A stretch of DNA of 64,000 nt from Cotesia glomerata (Eukaryota; Arthropoda; Insecta; Hymenoptera; Braconidae), in contig NC_058158.1 in the NCBI RefSeq assembly GCF_020080835.1, forward strand, positions 682,001-746,000, written 5' to 3'. This document shows positions 48,190 to 58,900 of this stretch, piece by piece; position 1 is the stretch's first letter; the number at the start of each line of letters is the position of its first letter. The notes under the pieces are model-generated. The model was not told where the DNA came from. It was given only the letters and a program-made list of their open reading frames with translations, and did no database searches. The position numbers and the translations under genes were made by a program.

Positions 48190-48225
48190 CAATATATAAA
48201 TATATAGCAGCAGCAGTATATAGCA

Positions 48226-48306
<81 letters not shown>

Positions 48307-51300
48307 TATAAATATATGAAAAATTGATGTGGGTACTCAAATGAAAGGTCTCGATGAGTGTGACATCGGGATGAGCTTATATCTTTAAAAATGTCATTAT
48401 TTCACAAGATAGCAAAGTCAGTTCTTAATTATTGACATTTTTTAAGATATAAGCTCATCCCGACGTTACACTCATCAAAAGCTTTCATTTGCGTACCCAC
48501 ATGGCATTTTTTATATATTTTACATATATGGTATTTGTAAAATATATATAATATATAAAATATATGAAAAATTGATGTGGGTACTCAAATGAAAGGTCTT
48601 GATGAGTGTAACATCAGAATGAGCTTATATTTTTAAAAATATGAATAGTTCACAAGAAAGGTCATTTCTTAATTATGTATCGAGAGATAGAGCATTTTCG
48701 AATGCAGCCTAAATACTTATCATAATAAATTAACACTAACAAAACCGATTCTATCATATGACTATCCTGGAGACAAAATTTTTCTTATTCTCTTAATAAT
48801 ATAGATAATTTTTTAATTATAAAAGGTTCAATCAAAAAAATTACTAAAAATTTCAAATTTATTACCGATACAGTAACAGGAGCCAAAGTAGGACCTCGCC
48901 CGTTGATTTTAAATAAATCCCTTATCTTCTTAATCCTGAAGCCGGTTCCCTCGACGATAATCATCGCCTCGGTGATTCCGTCATCAAAGAAAAAATCAAC
49001 TGCGTGTTTTTTGCGCTTTCCATCGCGGAACATCAGTTTAATAGTTTGATTGCGGGTACAAATCAATTTTACCTCAATAAAGATATCGTAGGAGTCTGCC
49101 GGGACGATCGCGAGCCTGGTAGTAGCTGAAAAATCAATAAAAATAAAAATAACATCTACTATCTAGTTGAAATATAACAACTGAGCAAACAGCTAGTTAT
49201 CTTAGCGATATTGTATAAATTAAACTCCCTGGGGACACGACAATCGCGCTCAATAATCTCTCGGTAGCTCGGAGCTATCGAAAAGTTCCTCTGAAGTTAT
49301 AGTCGCGGTGGGTATAAGGTACCTCAACGCTAATGTTTGTTAAAAGACAAACTTCGGCTTTAACTTAGTAAGATATTACACGAGTACTTGCACATCACGC
49401 TTGAAAATACAATTATTGCATTATTGATTACCCTACATATAAATTTTATACATTCTCACACATTATTGTTATAGTTTAATGTAAGTATAAGAAGCGGCAA
49501 CTTATATACCTCGGCGAATTTTCCGCTGGAAGTTGCTGCTGATAGAAGTACAAGTTGAATTATCTCCCTCGCAGTTTCCACAAGCGTCGAGTCGTTTTCC
49601 AGAGTACAACACCCGATCGCAGCCCATTGAATAGCAGCTCCCTTTAATGCAAATGTCTGTCGACTCGTAGGAGCAAGGCGTTCCGTCTGAGACAAACTCA
49701 CTGCTGATGTAAACGCTCCCGGTCCCCGAGTTTCTGCATATCACCCGACAGTTCAGTTTATCATCCGCAATGTAATGGGCCACCCAACTCGCCCGTAATT
49801 TACTGTCACCAGTTCTAATACCTACTGCTCCCGAGGTTAGACGAGTGCATTGTTCTCTTCGCGGGTCGCTTTTTAACGGGCAATCTTCTTGGTTGCAAAT
49901 TATCAATTCTTTGCTTGGTCCCTCGCAGTCTTTTCCACCAAAAGGTCTGGAATTTTTTTATTAATTTAATTTAACAGACAACTGAAAATTTTTATAACAT
50001 TTAAATTACGGTAAAAGACCCAGTTATTAACACTGGCCTAGTTGTTGGACTCTAGATACATAATTAAGAAATGACCTTTTATCTTGTGAAATATTTAAAT
50101 TTTCAAAGATATAAGCTCATCCTGATGTTATACTCATTGAGACCTTTCATTTGAGTACCCACATGATTTTTTCATATATTTTATATATATTTATATATAT
50201 GAATATATGAAAAATATATGAAAATGCATGTAGGTACTCAAATGAAAGCTCTTGATGAGTGTAACATCAGGATGAGCTTATATCTTAAAAAATGCCAATA
50301 ATTAAGATATGACCTTGTATCTTGTGAAATATTGAAATTTTCAAAGATATTAGTTCATCCTGATGTTACACTCATCGAGACCTTTCATTTGAGTACCAAC
50401 ATCAATTTTTCATATATTTTATATATATATATATATATATAAATGTATGAAAATGCATGTAGGTACTCAAATGAAAGCTCTTGATGAGTGTAACATCAGG
50501 ATGAGCTTATATCTTAAAAAATGCCAATAATTAAGATATGACCTTGTATCTTGTGAAATATTGAAATTTTTAAAGATATAAGTTCATCCTGATGTTACAC
50601 TCATCGAGACCTTTCATTTGAGTACCAACATCAATTTTTCATATATTTTATATATTTATATATATATATATATATGAAAAATATATCAAAACGCATGTGG
50701 GTACTCAAATGAAAGCTCTTGATGACCGTAACCTCGGGATGAGCTTATATCTTTACAAATGTCAATATTTAAAAAAGTACAGTGCAATTTAACAAAAGTA
50801 TTTAATAAAACAAAATTTTATTTATTTATAATAGTTGCTAATATTTACTAATTTATTAAAAGTTGATTTTTTCTTTAATTAAAATAAAATTGCAAGTATC
50901 AATAACTTTTATCTCATAATAAAAAAATCTTAGCAAAAAAATTCTACAAGTAAGAATTGAAAAAAAATTTTGTATAATAATTGATTTGTTAAAAAATTTT
51001 AAATGTTTCCTAATTTTAGTCTAATTTAATAAATTATTTTAAAATCTTACATAGGATTGTTGCAATAGCGATATCGAACAATAACACCAACGCCGCAGGT
51101 CGTTGAACACTTTCCTTGGGACCAGAGACTCCAGCCGCCGTTTATTGAAATGTTTTTCTTTAGCAAAGCCAGCTGGAAGTTATTTTGGTCGATCGACTGG
51201 CAGTTGCCATCAACACACCGCTGAAAATAAAATAATTTAAATTAATGAAGACATAAACAAAGGAAGAATAAAAAGAAAAAGAAGTAAAAAGAAAATAAAT

Positions 51301-51564
51301 GTTTTATCTTTATGACTGACTTTATTTTTCCCGCAGGGCGTCCCATTTAAAGGAGGTCCTTTCTTTGTTTTGCATAGTTTATTGAGGTCCTTATGAGCAC
51401 ACCACAGGTGGGCGCAGAGACCCATTAAATCAAGGCGCTTGCAAAGCTCGTACCCGTCCCCGAATTCCATGCGACACTGCTCGTCCATTGTAAATGTCTC
51501 CGGCAAGGCTTTTAAATATGTTGCATTATTCAGCTCCGGGTGATTGTTCAAGCACGTCCAGTCT
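46461..51564 (-). CDS. gene A exons 6-12: disintegrin-like, TSP1, Cys-rich, spacer and C-terminal TSP1 repeats
   Basis: Exons 51564-51321 (DWTCLNNHPE...DEQCRMEFGDGYELC), 51220-51051 (central TSP1), 49946-49510 (Cys-rich domain; DACGNCEGDNSTC), 49125-48866 (spacer; ATTRLAIVPADSYDIFIE), 47360-47107 and 47048-46787 (TSP1-like repeats with Trp and paired Cys), and 46670-46461 (CLQACGHSSQSRVPRC...CV, poly-Asn run, TAG). Two Helitron-like insertions sit in introns on either side of the 49946-49510 and 49125-48866 exons without breaking them. Confidence 0.87.
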
Positions 51565-54536
51565 CTGTGAATTCATTGCTCTCATTAAATACTGAGTAAA
51601 TAAATAATTTAAATAGTAATTTAAATTAAAGTGGAGACTGCTCGCCTGGATCGATGGTGAAACTCGGTCCGGGAGCAGACTGACCAGTGGAACCGGTGGA
51701 AAGTCGCCGCGACGACAGGAGCCATCACGCTCCCGGTTACTTCGTCGGCGCAAGAATTATCCGCGGCTTTATCTCCGTCGTGAGTCAGTCCTAAACTGAT
51801 TTAGTGATGAAGTTAAGTGAGACTAAGAAGCTGAAATATTATTTACCAATACCAACATGTGAGCGAGCTCGTGGGCGATGATAAAGGCACTTGTCAGACC
51901 TTCGTCACGGTTCAGCGCACATGATCTCGCTGGATCACACACGCCTGACACTGGAGCGTACCCAGACGGACCGCCGATGTCCAGTCTTGTTAGCCAGACT
52001 GCTACGTCGTGGGGTTTTAAAACTGATGAAAGGAGCTTTCGGTTCCACTTGTTGACGTTTCCTAGTGACTTGCGGGCATTGCCGAGATGTATCTGGGAAT
52101 ATTAATTATTATTCATACACAGAAAAAAAAAATTTCTTGAACCAAGAAAATTATAAGGAAGACCGAAGTTATTTTGGAGCAAGAAGAAATTTTCTTGGCT
52201 GAAAAAAATTTAACTTCGTTCAAGAAATTTTCACTTTATTCAAGAAATTTTCAGCCTTCTTTAAGATTTTCTTGACTTAAGAAAATTTACGCTTGACTCA
52301 AGACTTTTTTTCTTTCTATGTAAGAAAATTAGCCGACATTCAATAACAATCTTGAATTTTTTTTATCAATTAAATTACAAGTACAGAAATACGGCTGCCC
52401 AATTTCAAAACTCAGTAACTACCATTTACAAATTTTTTTTCAATTTTTCTTATTAAAAAAAAATTTGCCCGCCAAATTGATGAAAAATTTGATTTATAAA
52501 TAGAAAATACTTAAATATAAATATTTTTAAGAAAAAGTCCTTGAAATTAAGGACTAAAAGGTATAAAAAATGCAGCAATACTAAAAAAAAATCAGGTATA
52601 AGAATTTTACTGTTACTGCGTTTTAAAATTAGGCAGCCGAATATTTTTAAAAAATTGTACAAATCTGGATGTGAAATTTTTTATTTCAATTTTTTTGTGA
52701 TAATTTTTTCAGTAAAAAAAATTATTAAAATTTTTAGATGCCGGCTAATTTAATTTTCATAAAAAAATATGACATTTAAATTAGCACACTTTACAATTAT
52801 TTATAAAAAATTGCATTTATAATTTTTTAAAGCTTCTAAAGATAGAATTTTTTTAAATAAATTTTTTTTGCTATAAATAATTAGTTAAAAAATTTCTAAA
52901 AATTATTTAATGTCTTTTAATTTCAGTATCTTTATAAAATTAATGAAATTAATCGGCGACTAAATTAAATTCTTAATAAAAACAACAATTTAATTCTTTT
53001 ACTTTAAAAAATTTTGTCTCTTTTTAAAACTGCATGCAAATTATACAAATTTGAGACCTAAAATTCTTTAAAATATCTTATTAAAATTTTTTATTGTTGT
53101 GACACATTTTATTTTTTAGAAAACTTACCATAGAATCCTTTTTGTCGGCATAAAAAATAATTCTTACGATTACAAGCCTGAGATTAGCTTCAAGGGAAGG
53201 ATGACTGTAAATTGCACTGACCTGAATAACAAAATAGAATTACGGTAAATATATATAACACTAATATTATTAATATTTTTAAAAAATTGCACTTGAAGTT
53301 TTACAAGTTTTTTACAAATGAAATTTTATTTGTTTGTAATAATTTTTTCAATAATAAAAAAATTAATTATGAAAATCAATTTAGGTAAATATTTGATAAT
53401 TTTTGTAACAAATAAATTATGGCAAAAAAAAATTAACAAAGAAATAAAAAAAAAAATAAAAAATGCAATTTTTTTTTAATAATTTTTTGGAACAAATTTA
53501 TTTGTTAAATTAAAATAAATTAATTTTAATATTAATAATAACTAATAACAAAATGCAATGAAATTTATTTGAGTAAACAGCGACTTCTATCCAACATTAT
53601 TATTTATAATTATGATAATCTTAATTTCAGCTTGACAACTCGTAAACTTACGATGTTTAGTAGAGCGAAAATATATTGTTGTACTTGCTCGCCGTGGAAT
53701 TCTATCACCGAGTAATCAACAGCGACTCCGAGCTCGAGCCATTGTGAAGGTGACGTCTTTGTATCACCGGGTGTAGGTCGTTCTGGAACAAAAAACCGTT
53801 TTAAATAAAAGCTAAAAAGTTTCATCAGACAGCGAAACAAAAGGAACATTAAACATTGGAGTACTTCAACTCGGTAAGTACACTTTATGAATACTTGCAA
53901 TAATTAATTTTAGATCTTACCGAGATACTTGTACATCAGAAGTGAGTTGGTGAAGTTTAAACTAGACTTGTCTTCCTCACTTGGCTTCTTTTGGACGTTT
54001 GTTGGTCCTATGTTACGGTAAAGATCAAAAGTGTCTTCCGTCAAATCGTTGAAATTTCTAGAGTGTCTTTTGATTTTTGGCGCTCTGATTTCTTGGAGAA
54101 TGTGACTGCCGTTGGTTGTAGGGTAGAGCGTCAATGTTTTTGAGTTTAAAAAGACAACAATGTAAAAATTGCCGTCGCAAATTGTAACTATGCTCTGAAA
54201 ATTAGTTTTTTGGACATGACCGTTCAAAATTGTGCAATTTTCTGCAGATTTAACATTTTTCATTCCCAAAGTCGCGAAACGCGGGTCGGAAGATATCCAA
54301 TTTATTTTCGGGAATGTCAGTCGACTGCTGACTCGAGTTTTCAGCGTCCAATTGCCCACCGAAACATAAACGTCATTAATTTTTGAGTCTATAGATCTGC
54401 GCAAAATTTTTGAAGCGGGGTTCAAAATTTTTGGAGAAACAAAGCCGTGATTTATAACGTGAATTTTGTTTGTTTCGGCGACAATTATTGCGTGCAAGGT
54501 GAAAATAATTGTGTGGATTAAAATAATTTTATTCAT
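46461..54536 (-). CDS. gene A: ADAMTS-family secreted metalloprotease, full architecture
   Basis: Zinc endopeptidase of extracellular matrix (family role). Exons from the start: 54536-53921, 53782-53652, 53221-53129, 52092-51857, 51795-51646, 51564-51321, 51220-51051, 49946-49510, 49125-48866, 47360-47107, 47048-46787, 46670-46461 (TAG). Sum 3063 nt, 1020 residues, all phases agree. Signal peptide at 1-20, propeptide with a basic KRHSR site, catalytic domain with HELAH at 354-358 followed by ILGLTHD, Met-turn GSVMAP, disintegrin-like Cys-rich part, TSP1 (GGWSLWSQGKCSTTCG), Cys-rich domain, spacer, two further TSP1-like repeats (GGWSPCSASCGGG; GPWEGCSKSCGS) and a Cys-containing tail. One intron appears to use a GC donor. 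It lies 0.7 kb downstream of gene B in the same direction. Which insect ADAMTS subclass it belongs to cannot be told here. Confidence 0.9.
47716..48805 (-). mobile_element. Helitron-like element, copy 4 (full length, expanded TA core)
   Basis: CTAG at 47716 with hairpin AGTCAC-TAT-GTGACT; TAATATAGA ends at 48805. One palindrome centre has grown into two long TA runs (48138-48188 and 48228-48302) around a CAGCAGCAG patch. It ends 61 nt from the gene A spacer exon. Confidence 0.7.
50066..50841 (+). mobile_element. Helitron-like element, copy 5 (truncated)
   Basis: Three palindromic units, then GTACAGTGCAATTTAAC and an end at TTGCTAA|T. The terminal hairpin is shortened and the TCTATATTA end is missing; borders approximate. 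Lies in the gene A intron between the Cys-rich and TSP1 exons. Confidence 0.6.
51646..52092 (-). CDS. gene A exons 4-5: zinc-binding catalytic core
   Basis: Exon 52092-51857 (236 nt) ends ...SAFIIAHELAH plus AT; exon 51795-51646 completes ILGLTHDGD and carries the Met-turn VMAP. The split falls inside the zinc motif, at the same place and phase as in gene B. The donor after HELAH is an unusual GTTGGT. The 3' end of the second exon has no GT in the required phase; AG|GCGAGC gives a GC-AG intron that restores phase 2, matching gene B at that position. Confidence 0.85.
52117..52321. mobile_element. short ACACAG-ended MITE in gene A intron
   Basis: ACACAGAAAAAAAAAATTTCTTGAA left, CTTTTTTTCTTTCTATGT right; 205 nt, 25 nt from the 236-nt catalytic exon acceptor. 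Confidence 0.4.
53921..54536 (-). CDS. gene A exon 1: signal peptide and propeptide
   Basis: 205 codons plus one base, ATG at 54536. Hydrophobic MNKIILIHTIIFTLHAIIVA start, then a reprolysin propeptide with CTILNGHVQ...SIVTICDGNFYIVVFL and a KIKRHSR basic site. Donor CTCG|GTAAGA; the next exon supplies AA to complete Glu. Confidence 0.88.
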
Positions 54537-55234
54537 AATGAATATGAATATGAAATAGTCATTGCTGGATAAAGTAACACTGCACTAAATTTTTTTGATG
54601 ATCAGAATATTGATAGAATTTTTTTTTATTGAGAGTAAAAACTTTGTTTGAGGCAAAGGGAATTTTCGGGGAGTGAAAAAAGTATATTATGTAAATAAAA
54701 ACTGTAAAAAGTCACAAACGGTCACGTCATTGAAAATTATCCGAGCGAACAAAGAATAACGAAGCATTGGTTAATTGGTTTTGTCGACGTTTTCGTAGCG
54801 CCGACGGGCGTACTAACTGCAACTGGCAGCCACATGCTCGATTCTCGCAATAAATGGGAATGCAGACGTGCACTTTGGTGACGCTTGTAATGATAATAAT
54901 AATCGTGGAAATAAAAATGCGAGTTACTGTACTGCAACTTCCAAGCTGAGAGAACAAGAGAGATGAAGATGCGAGGAGAGAAAGAGAAGAGTATCAAGTG
55001 GTTCGCTAATAAAGCACTCTCTGTATCTATATATACTGATACGGAGGCAGCCATCGCTGAGGAGAGACCGACCAGAACCATTAAAACTCTCCCGAGTATG
55101 TACCATGTGTACATGCAAATATTATGGCTAACATGGATAGAAATATTATAAATTTATTAATACTGCATTAGATTTTTTTCAATAATAAATGGTTTTTATT
55201 TTGTAAATATAAATATGCAAAATATTTTTGAAAG
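54537..55234. other. gene B to gene A intergenic spacer (0.7 kb)
   Basis: Short spacer between the gene B stop and the gene A start, both on the minus strand. Contains the candidate TATA box and a likely gene A 5' UTR (about 54540-55000). Small open frames here are most likely UTR. Confidence 0.5.
55028..55035 (-). promoter_or_regulatory. candidate TATA box for gene A
   Basis: TATATATA about 490 nt upstream of the gene A ATG on the minus strand, with a pyrimidine-rich stretch (CTTCTCTTTCTCTCC) in the expected 5' UTR about 50 nt downstream. Sequence reading only; the AT-rich background makes chance matches likely. Confidence 0.3.
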
Positions 55235-55910
55235 CTAGCCGTTCCACCTGGAACCAATCGGAACTTTCAATAGGGAGTCGTGGTTACCCCAATTCGAGGA
55301 GAACGCTGGATTGGCTGGAGATCCAGGTGTATATGGAGAACCAGGCTGACTTGGTGAATAACCTGGAGCACTTGGTGAATAGCTTGGAGGGCTTGGTACA
55401 TAACCTGGAGGAGATGGACCGTAGCCAGGTGGTGAAGGTGTTCCGTATCCTGGTTGAGAAGGTGACCCATAACCTGGCGTTGATGTTCCATAATTTGGTG
55501 GTGAAGGTGTTCCGTAGCTTGGAGGACCTGTAGGTCCACCATAGCCTGGTGGAGAAGGCGACCCATAACCTGGTGTTGATGTACCGTAACTTGGAGGACC
55601 TGGAGGTCCGTAACCTGGTGGAGACGGAGTTCCGTAACTTGGAGGACCTGGAGGTCCATAACCTGGAGGAGATGGAGTTCCGTAACTCGGAGGAGAAGGT
55701 GTTCCATAACCTGGCGTTGATGTGCCATAACTTGGTGGTGAAGGTGTGCCGTAGCTGGGAGGACCTGGAGGTCCATAACCTGGAGGAGACGGCGTTCCGT
55801 AACTTGGAGGTGATGGAGTTCCATAACTAGGTGGGGAAGGAGTTCCAAAACTTGGAGGAGATGGAGTTCCATAACTAGGAGGTTGATAAGAAGGAGGTCC
55901 AGGGTATTGA
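55235..55910 (-). CDS. gene B last exon: tandem YGTPSPP / YGPPGPP repeat domain
   Basis: 225 codons including TAG. Imperfect tandem units built on PSYGTPSPP and PGYGPPGPP with variants (YGTSTPG, YGSPSQPG), about 20 copies, fading to SPSAPGYSPSQPG and a unique end FSSNWGNHDSLLKVPIGSRWNG. The composition recalls resilin-, silk- or adhesive-type structural repeats (resemblance only). The repeats are also visible at DNA level (GGAGGWGATGGWGTTCCRTAACT), so unit number may vary between individuals. Confidence 0.88.
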
Positions 55911-58900
55911 CTAGAAGAAAATGTTTCATTATTAAATAAGAATTGCTAACAATATTTAAGGAGGTACTGTGCAAAATCACTTTTGTTAAAATATTCTTCA
56001 ATTTTTGAATACGCGTACTTTTAAATGTCCTTTACATGAATAAATTTTTTTTAATAGTCCTTGCGGTGCTAATTTTCGAAATATTAGCAATTAAAAATCG
56101 TACATTTAAGATGTATTCCCTATCCTGACCGTAGTTAGAGTGAACATTTTATTAAATAACAACCATACTTTTCTTAGGAATTTTTTGAAAAACTGAGAAT
56201 ATTTAATTGAAGTTATAACAAGTATTTTTTATCAAAAATAACACAAACGAGCGGTGTTCATTTTTTTATAAAAAATGTTTGAAGTTAGTGACTTTCGATA
56301 TTTTACGTGAGTGGAAGTAAGTGAGCGATAGTCTGTAAAGAGTGGCAATACTAGTGCTTGAGAAAGAAAATAATAGCCATAACCTATTGGTGTCTTTTTT
56401 TTGCCGCAATACCTCCTTAAAACTTGAAAAATAAAGAACCTAACCCGTAAGGAGTGGTGGTTGGAGGCGTCGGACTAAAGGTATAACTGTAACTCGAAGA
56501 TGACGGCTGGATAGTGGTGTATCCTTCGTCGGGATCATTCGAAGTTTCCAAATCCCAGAACGGCTCGGAACAGGTCCCGTTGATGCACCTCTGAAATGAA
56601 ACTCAACTGACAAATTAAGGATGAATTTGCTAACAAGAATTATAGAATTATCAGGACTAACCTTCCCTCTGCCACAAGGCGTCCCCTCGAGTGTCTGGGT
56701 CATGCGGGTCATGCAGCTGCGTCTTCTGCTGGCAGCTCTATTGCACCACAATTCCATGCAAGGATCTTTAACGGTAACTCTGATGCAGAATACCCACCTA
56801 AATGAATTAAAAGTTTGATTATTGTCAACCACCAGCTCCATCATCCTATTTGCTATCTCCCATCTTCACCTCGATACTTATTCTCCCATATTTCCATAAA
56901 TTTAATGGCTATGAATAATTATCAATTATTACCCGTCTCCAAACTCGATGCGACACTGGTCGTCTAGCGAAAATACCCCCGGCAAATATGCGGTTGTTTC
57001 ATCGGTCGTCGGCGGTCGGTCCAAGCATGCAAACTCACTAGAATAAAAATCAAATTAATTATCAATTATCAAAGAATTTCCATTTTACATGTACCTACCC
57101 TATAATTTCATTGTAGTGCTGAACTGAGCACGAAGACCAAGTGGGCGATGGATTAACAGCAGGCATCGTTTTGGACATTACTGTCGCGTGAAGCAGAGCT
57201 TCTGACGCGCAGTAATTGTTCGTCTCAATCTCTCCGTCGTGATTCAGGCCAACTCTGTTATGAATTTTAATGTAAATTTTAGTTTTCGGACAATGCATAT
57301 TCTTGGTAACTTCGTTACTGGGTAACTTTGTTTGGAAACTCACAAATGCCCGATACCGTGAGCTATTTTTATCGCTGAAACCCACCCGACATCTTGGACG
57401 AGAATGCACGACCTCATTTTATTGCACATGTACGGCCCCGGGGCTGAAGCGATGTCGGTCCCCAGAGGGTAGTGCGTGTACCACAAACCCATGTCGTGTT
57501 TTTCTTTTGAGCTGTCGTGGATTCGTCTGTTCCAAAGGTTTACATTGTACAGCGGGTACTGCATGTTTCCTTTTCGCACCTTTTAATTATTCAAAAATCT
57601 CTCTATTAATTTTCATCACCATTAATTTAAATTTTAAGAAATAAAATATACTCACTGCACTGTCCTCAGGATTCGGGTACATAATTAATCTCTTGATCAC
57701 GATCTTCGTGAGATTGGCGATAGAAATTTTCCTGAACAGCGAGCTGACCTGTTTGTTAAAAGAACATTTGATGAGTTGCTTGTAAAAACATACAAGAATT
57801 TTTCTTTTTTTAACAAAATAAATTTACAATATTTAAAATAGTATAAACGTATTGTTCGGTGAGTTCGCCGTGATATCTAATAACATCGAAGTCCACACCA
57901 ATTACGATCTTTATCCATTTGCTCACAGAATGTCCTTTGCGAGAATTTCGCTTCATGATGCGGCCTTTTAGGAACGGCCTTGCTTTGTCCTCATCGTACC
58001 ACGATCCTGACAATTGATATTTATTAATTAATTGAATACAATTATTAATAATTATTTATTTATTAACTAACTTAAAAATTCTTGTTATAAATTATTTAAT
58101 TATTAATAATGGAAGCGTATAAATTTTTTTTTTGGTTCAATTACTTTAAAAAAAATTTAATTTTTAAACTTTCTGCTTTATAAATTATAAAATTTAATTA
58201 GATTTTTTAAAAACTCACGAAAGGGATGAGAACTTGACCCTGAATGAGGAATCGAAGCTTCGGTCTGTTCGTTTCCCAGCCGATATTGAGACTCTAAAGT
58301 ATCAAAATAATGCGGGCTCGCAACATCCCCAGTCATATCGAAGTTTTCCCCGGTATCGCAGATAGTGACTACTCTTTTTCTTCTTTTCCCGCAGCCTTTT
58401 ACTATTCTATAGGGCTGCTCAGTGCTGGTAAATTTGGTACTTCTTCTCGTGCGATTTCGGTGATGATCGTAGTTTCCGGGGCAAGAAGACGGGCCCAGTG
58501 TCACAAACCTGCTCCCCGAGTTGTCCATTTGCCAAGCAGTGCACTTTGGAGTGTCTTCTCCTTAAATTAAAACAAAAAAATAAAAATTCAGCTTACAAAT
58601 CTTCATAAATAACAGAATTTATCAACTGTTGGTAAATTTATTTAGAAAAAAATTTTCAAGTATAAATTATTATTTTTATAAATATTTTTTAGGAAGAAAT
58701 ATTAAATTTATTAAATATTTATTTTATTTATTATTTTTATATTAAAAAAATCAATTTAACTAAATTATTAATATTTTTTTTATTTATTTAAATTATAAAA
58801 TATTTAATTAAAATTTTGCAACTAAATTTCAATTCAAAGGTCCAAATAAATGTTTTTTAACAATTAAAATTTTTTAATTATTAAAAAATATTTATTTCCT

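Noticed and set aside
48032..48340. ORF rich in Tyr-Ile on both strands
   Set aside because: It is the (TA)n core of a Helitron-like element, not a gene.
54737..55114. Minus-strand 125-codon frame with a signal-like start upstream of gene A
   Set aside because: Overlaps the expected gene A promoter and 5' UTR; composition is low-complexity (Tyr/His from AT repeats) and it has no homology I recognise.
55267..56001. Leu/His/Gln-rich 244-codon frame (minus strand)
   Set aside because: Shadow of the gene B repeat exon in another frame; repeats stay open in several frames.
57303..57644. Plus-strand 113-codon Cys-rich frame
   Set aside because: Antisense shadow of the gene B catalytic exon.
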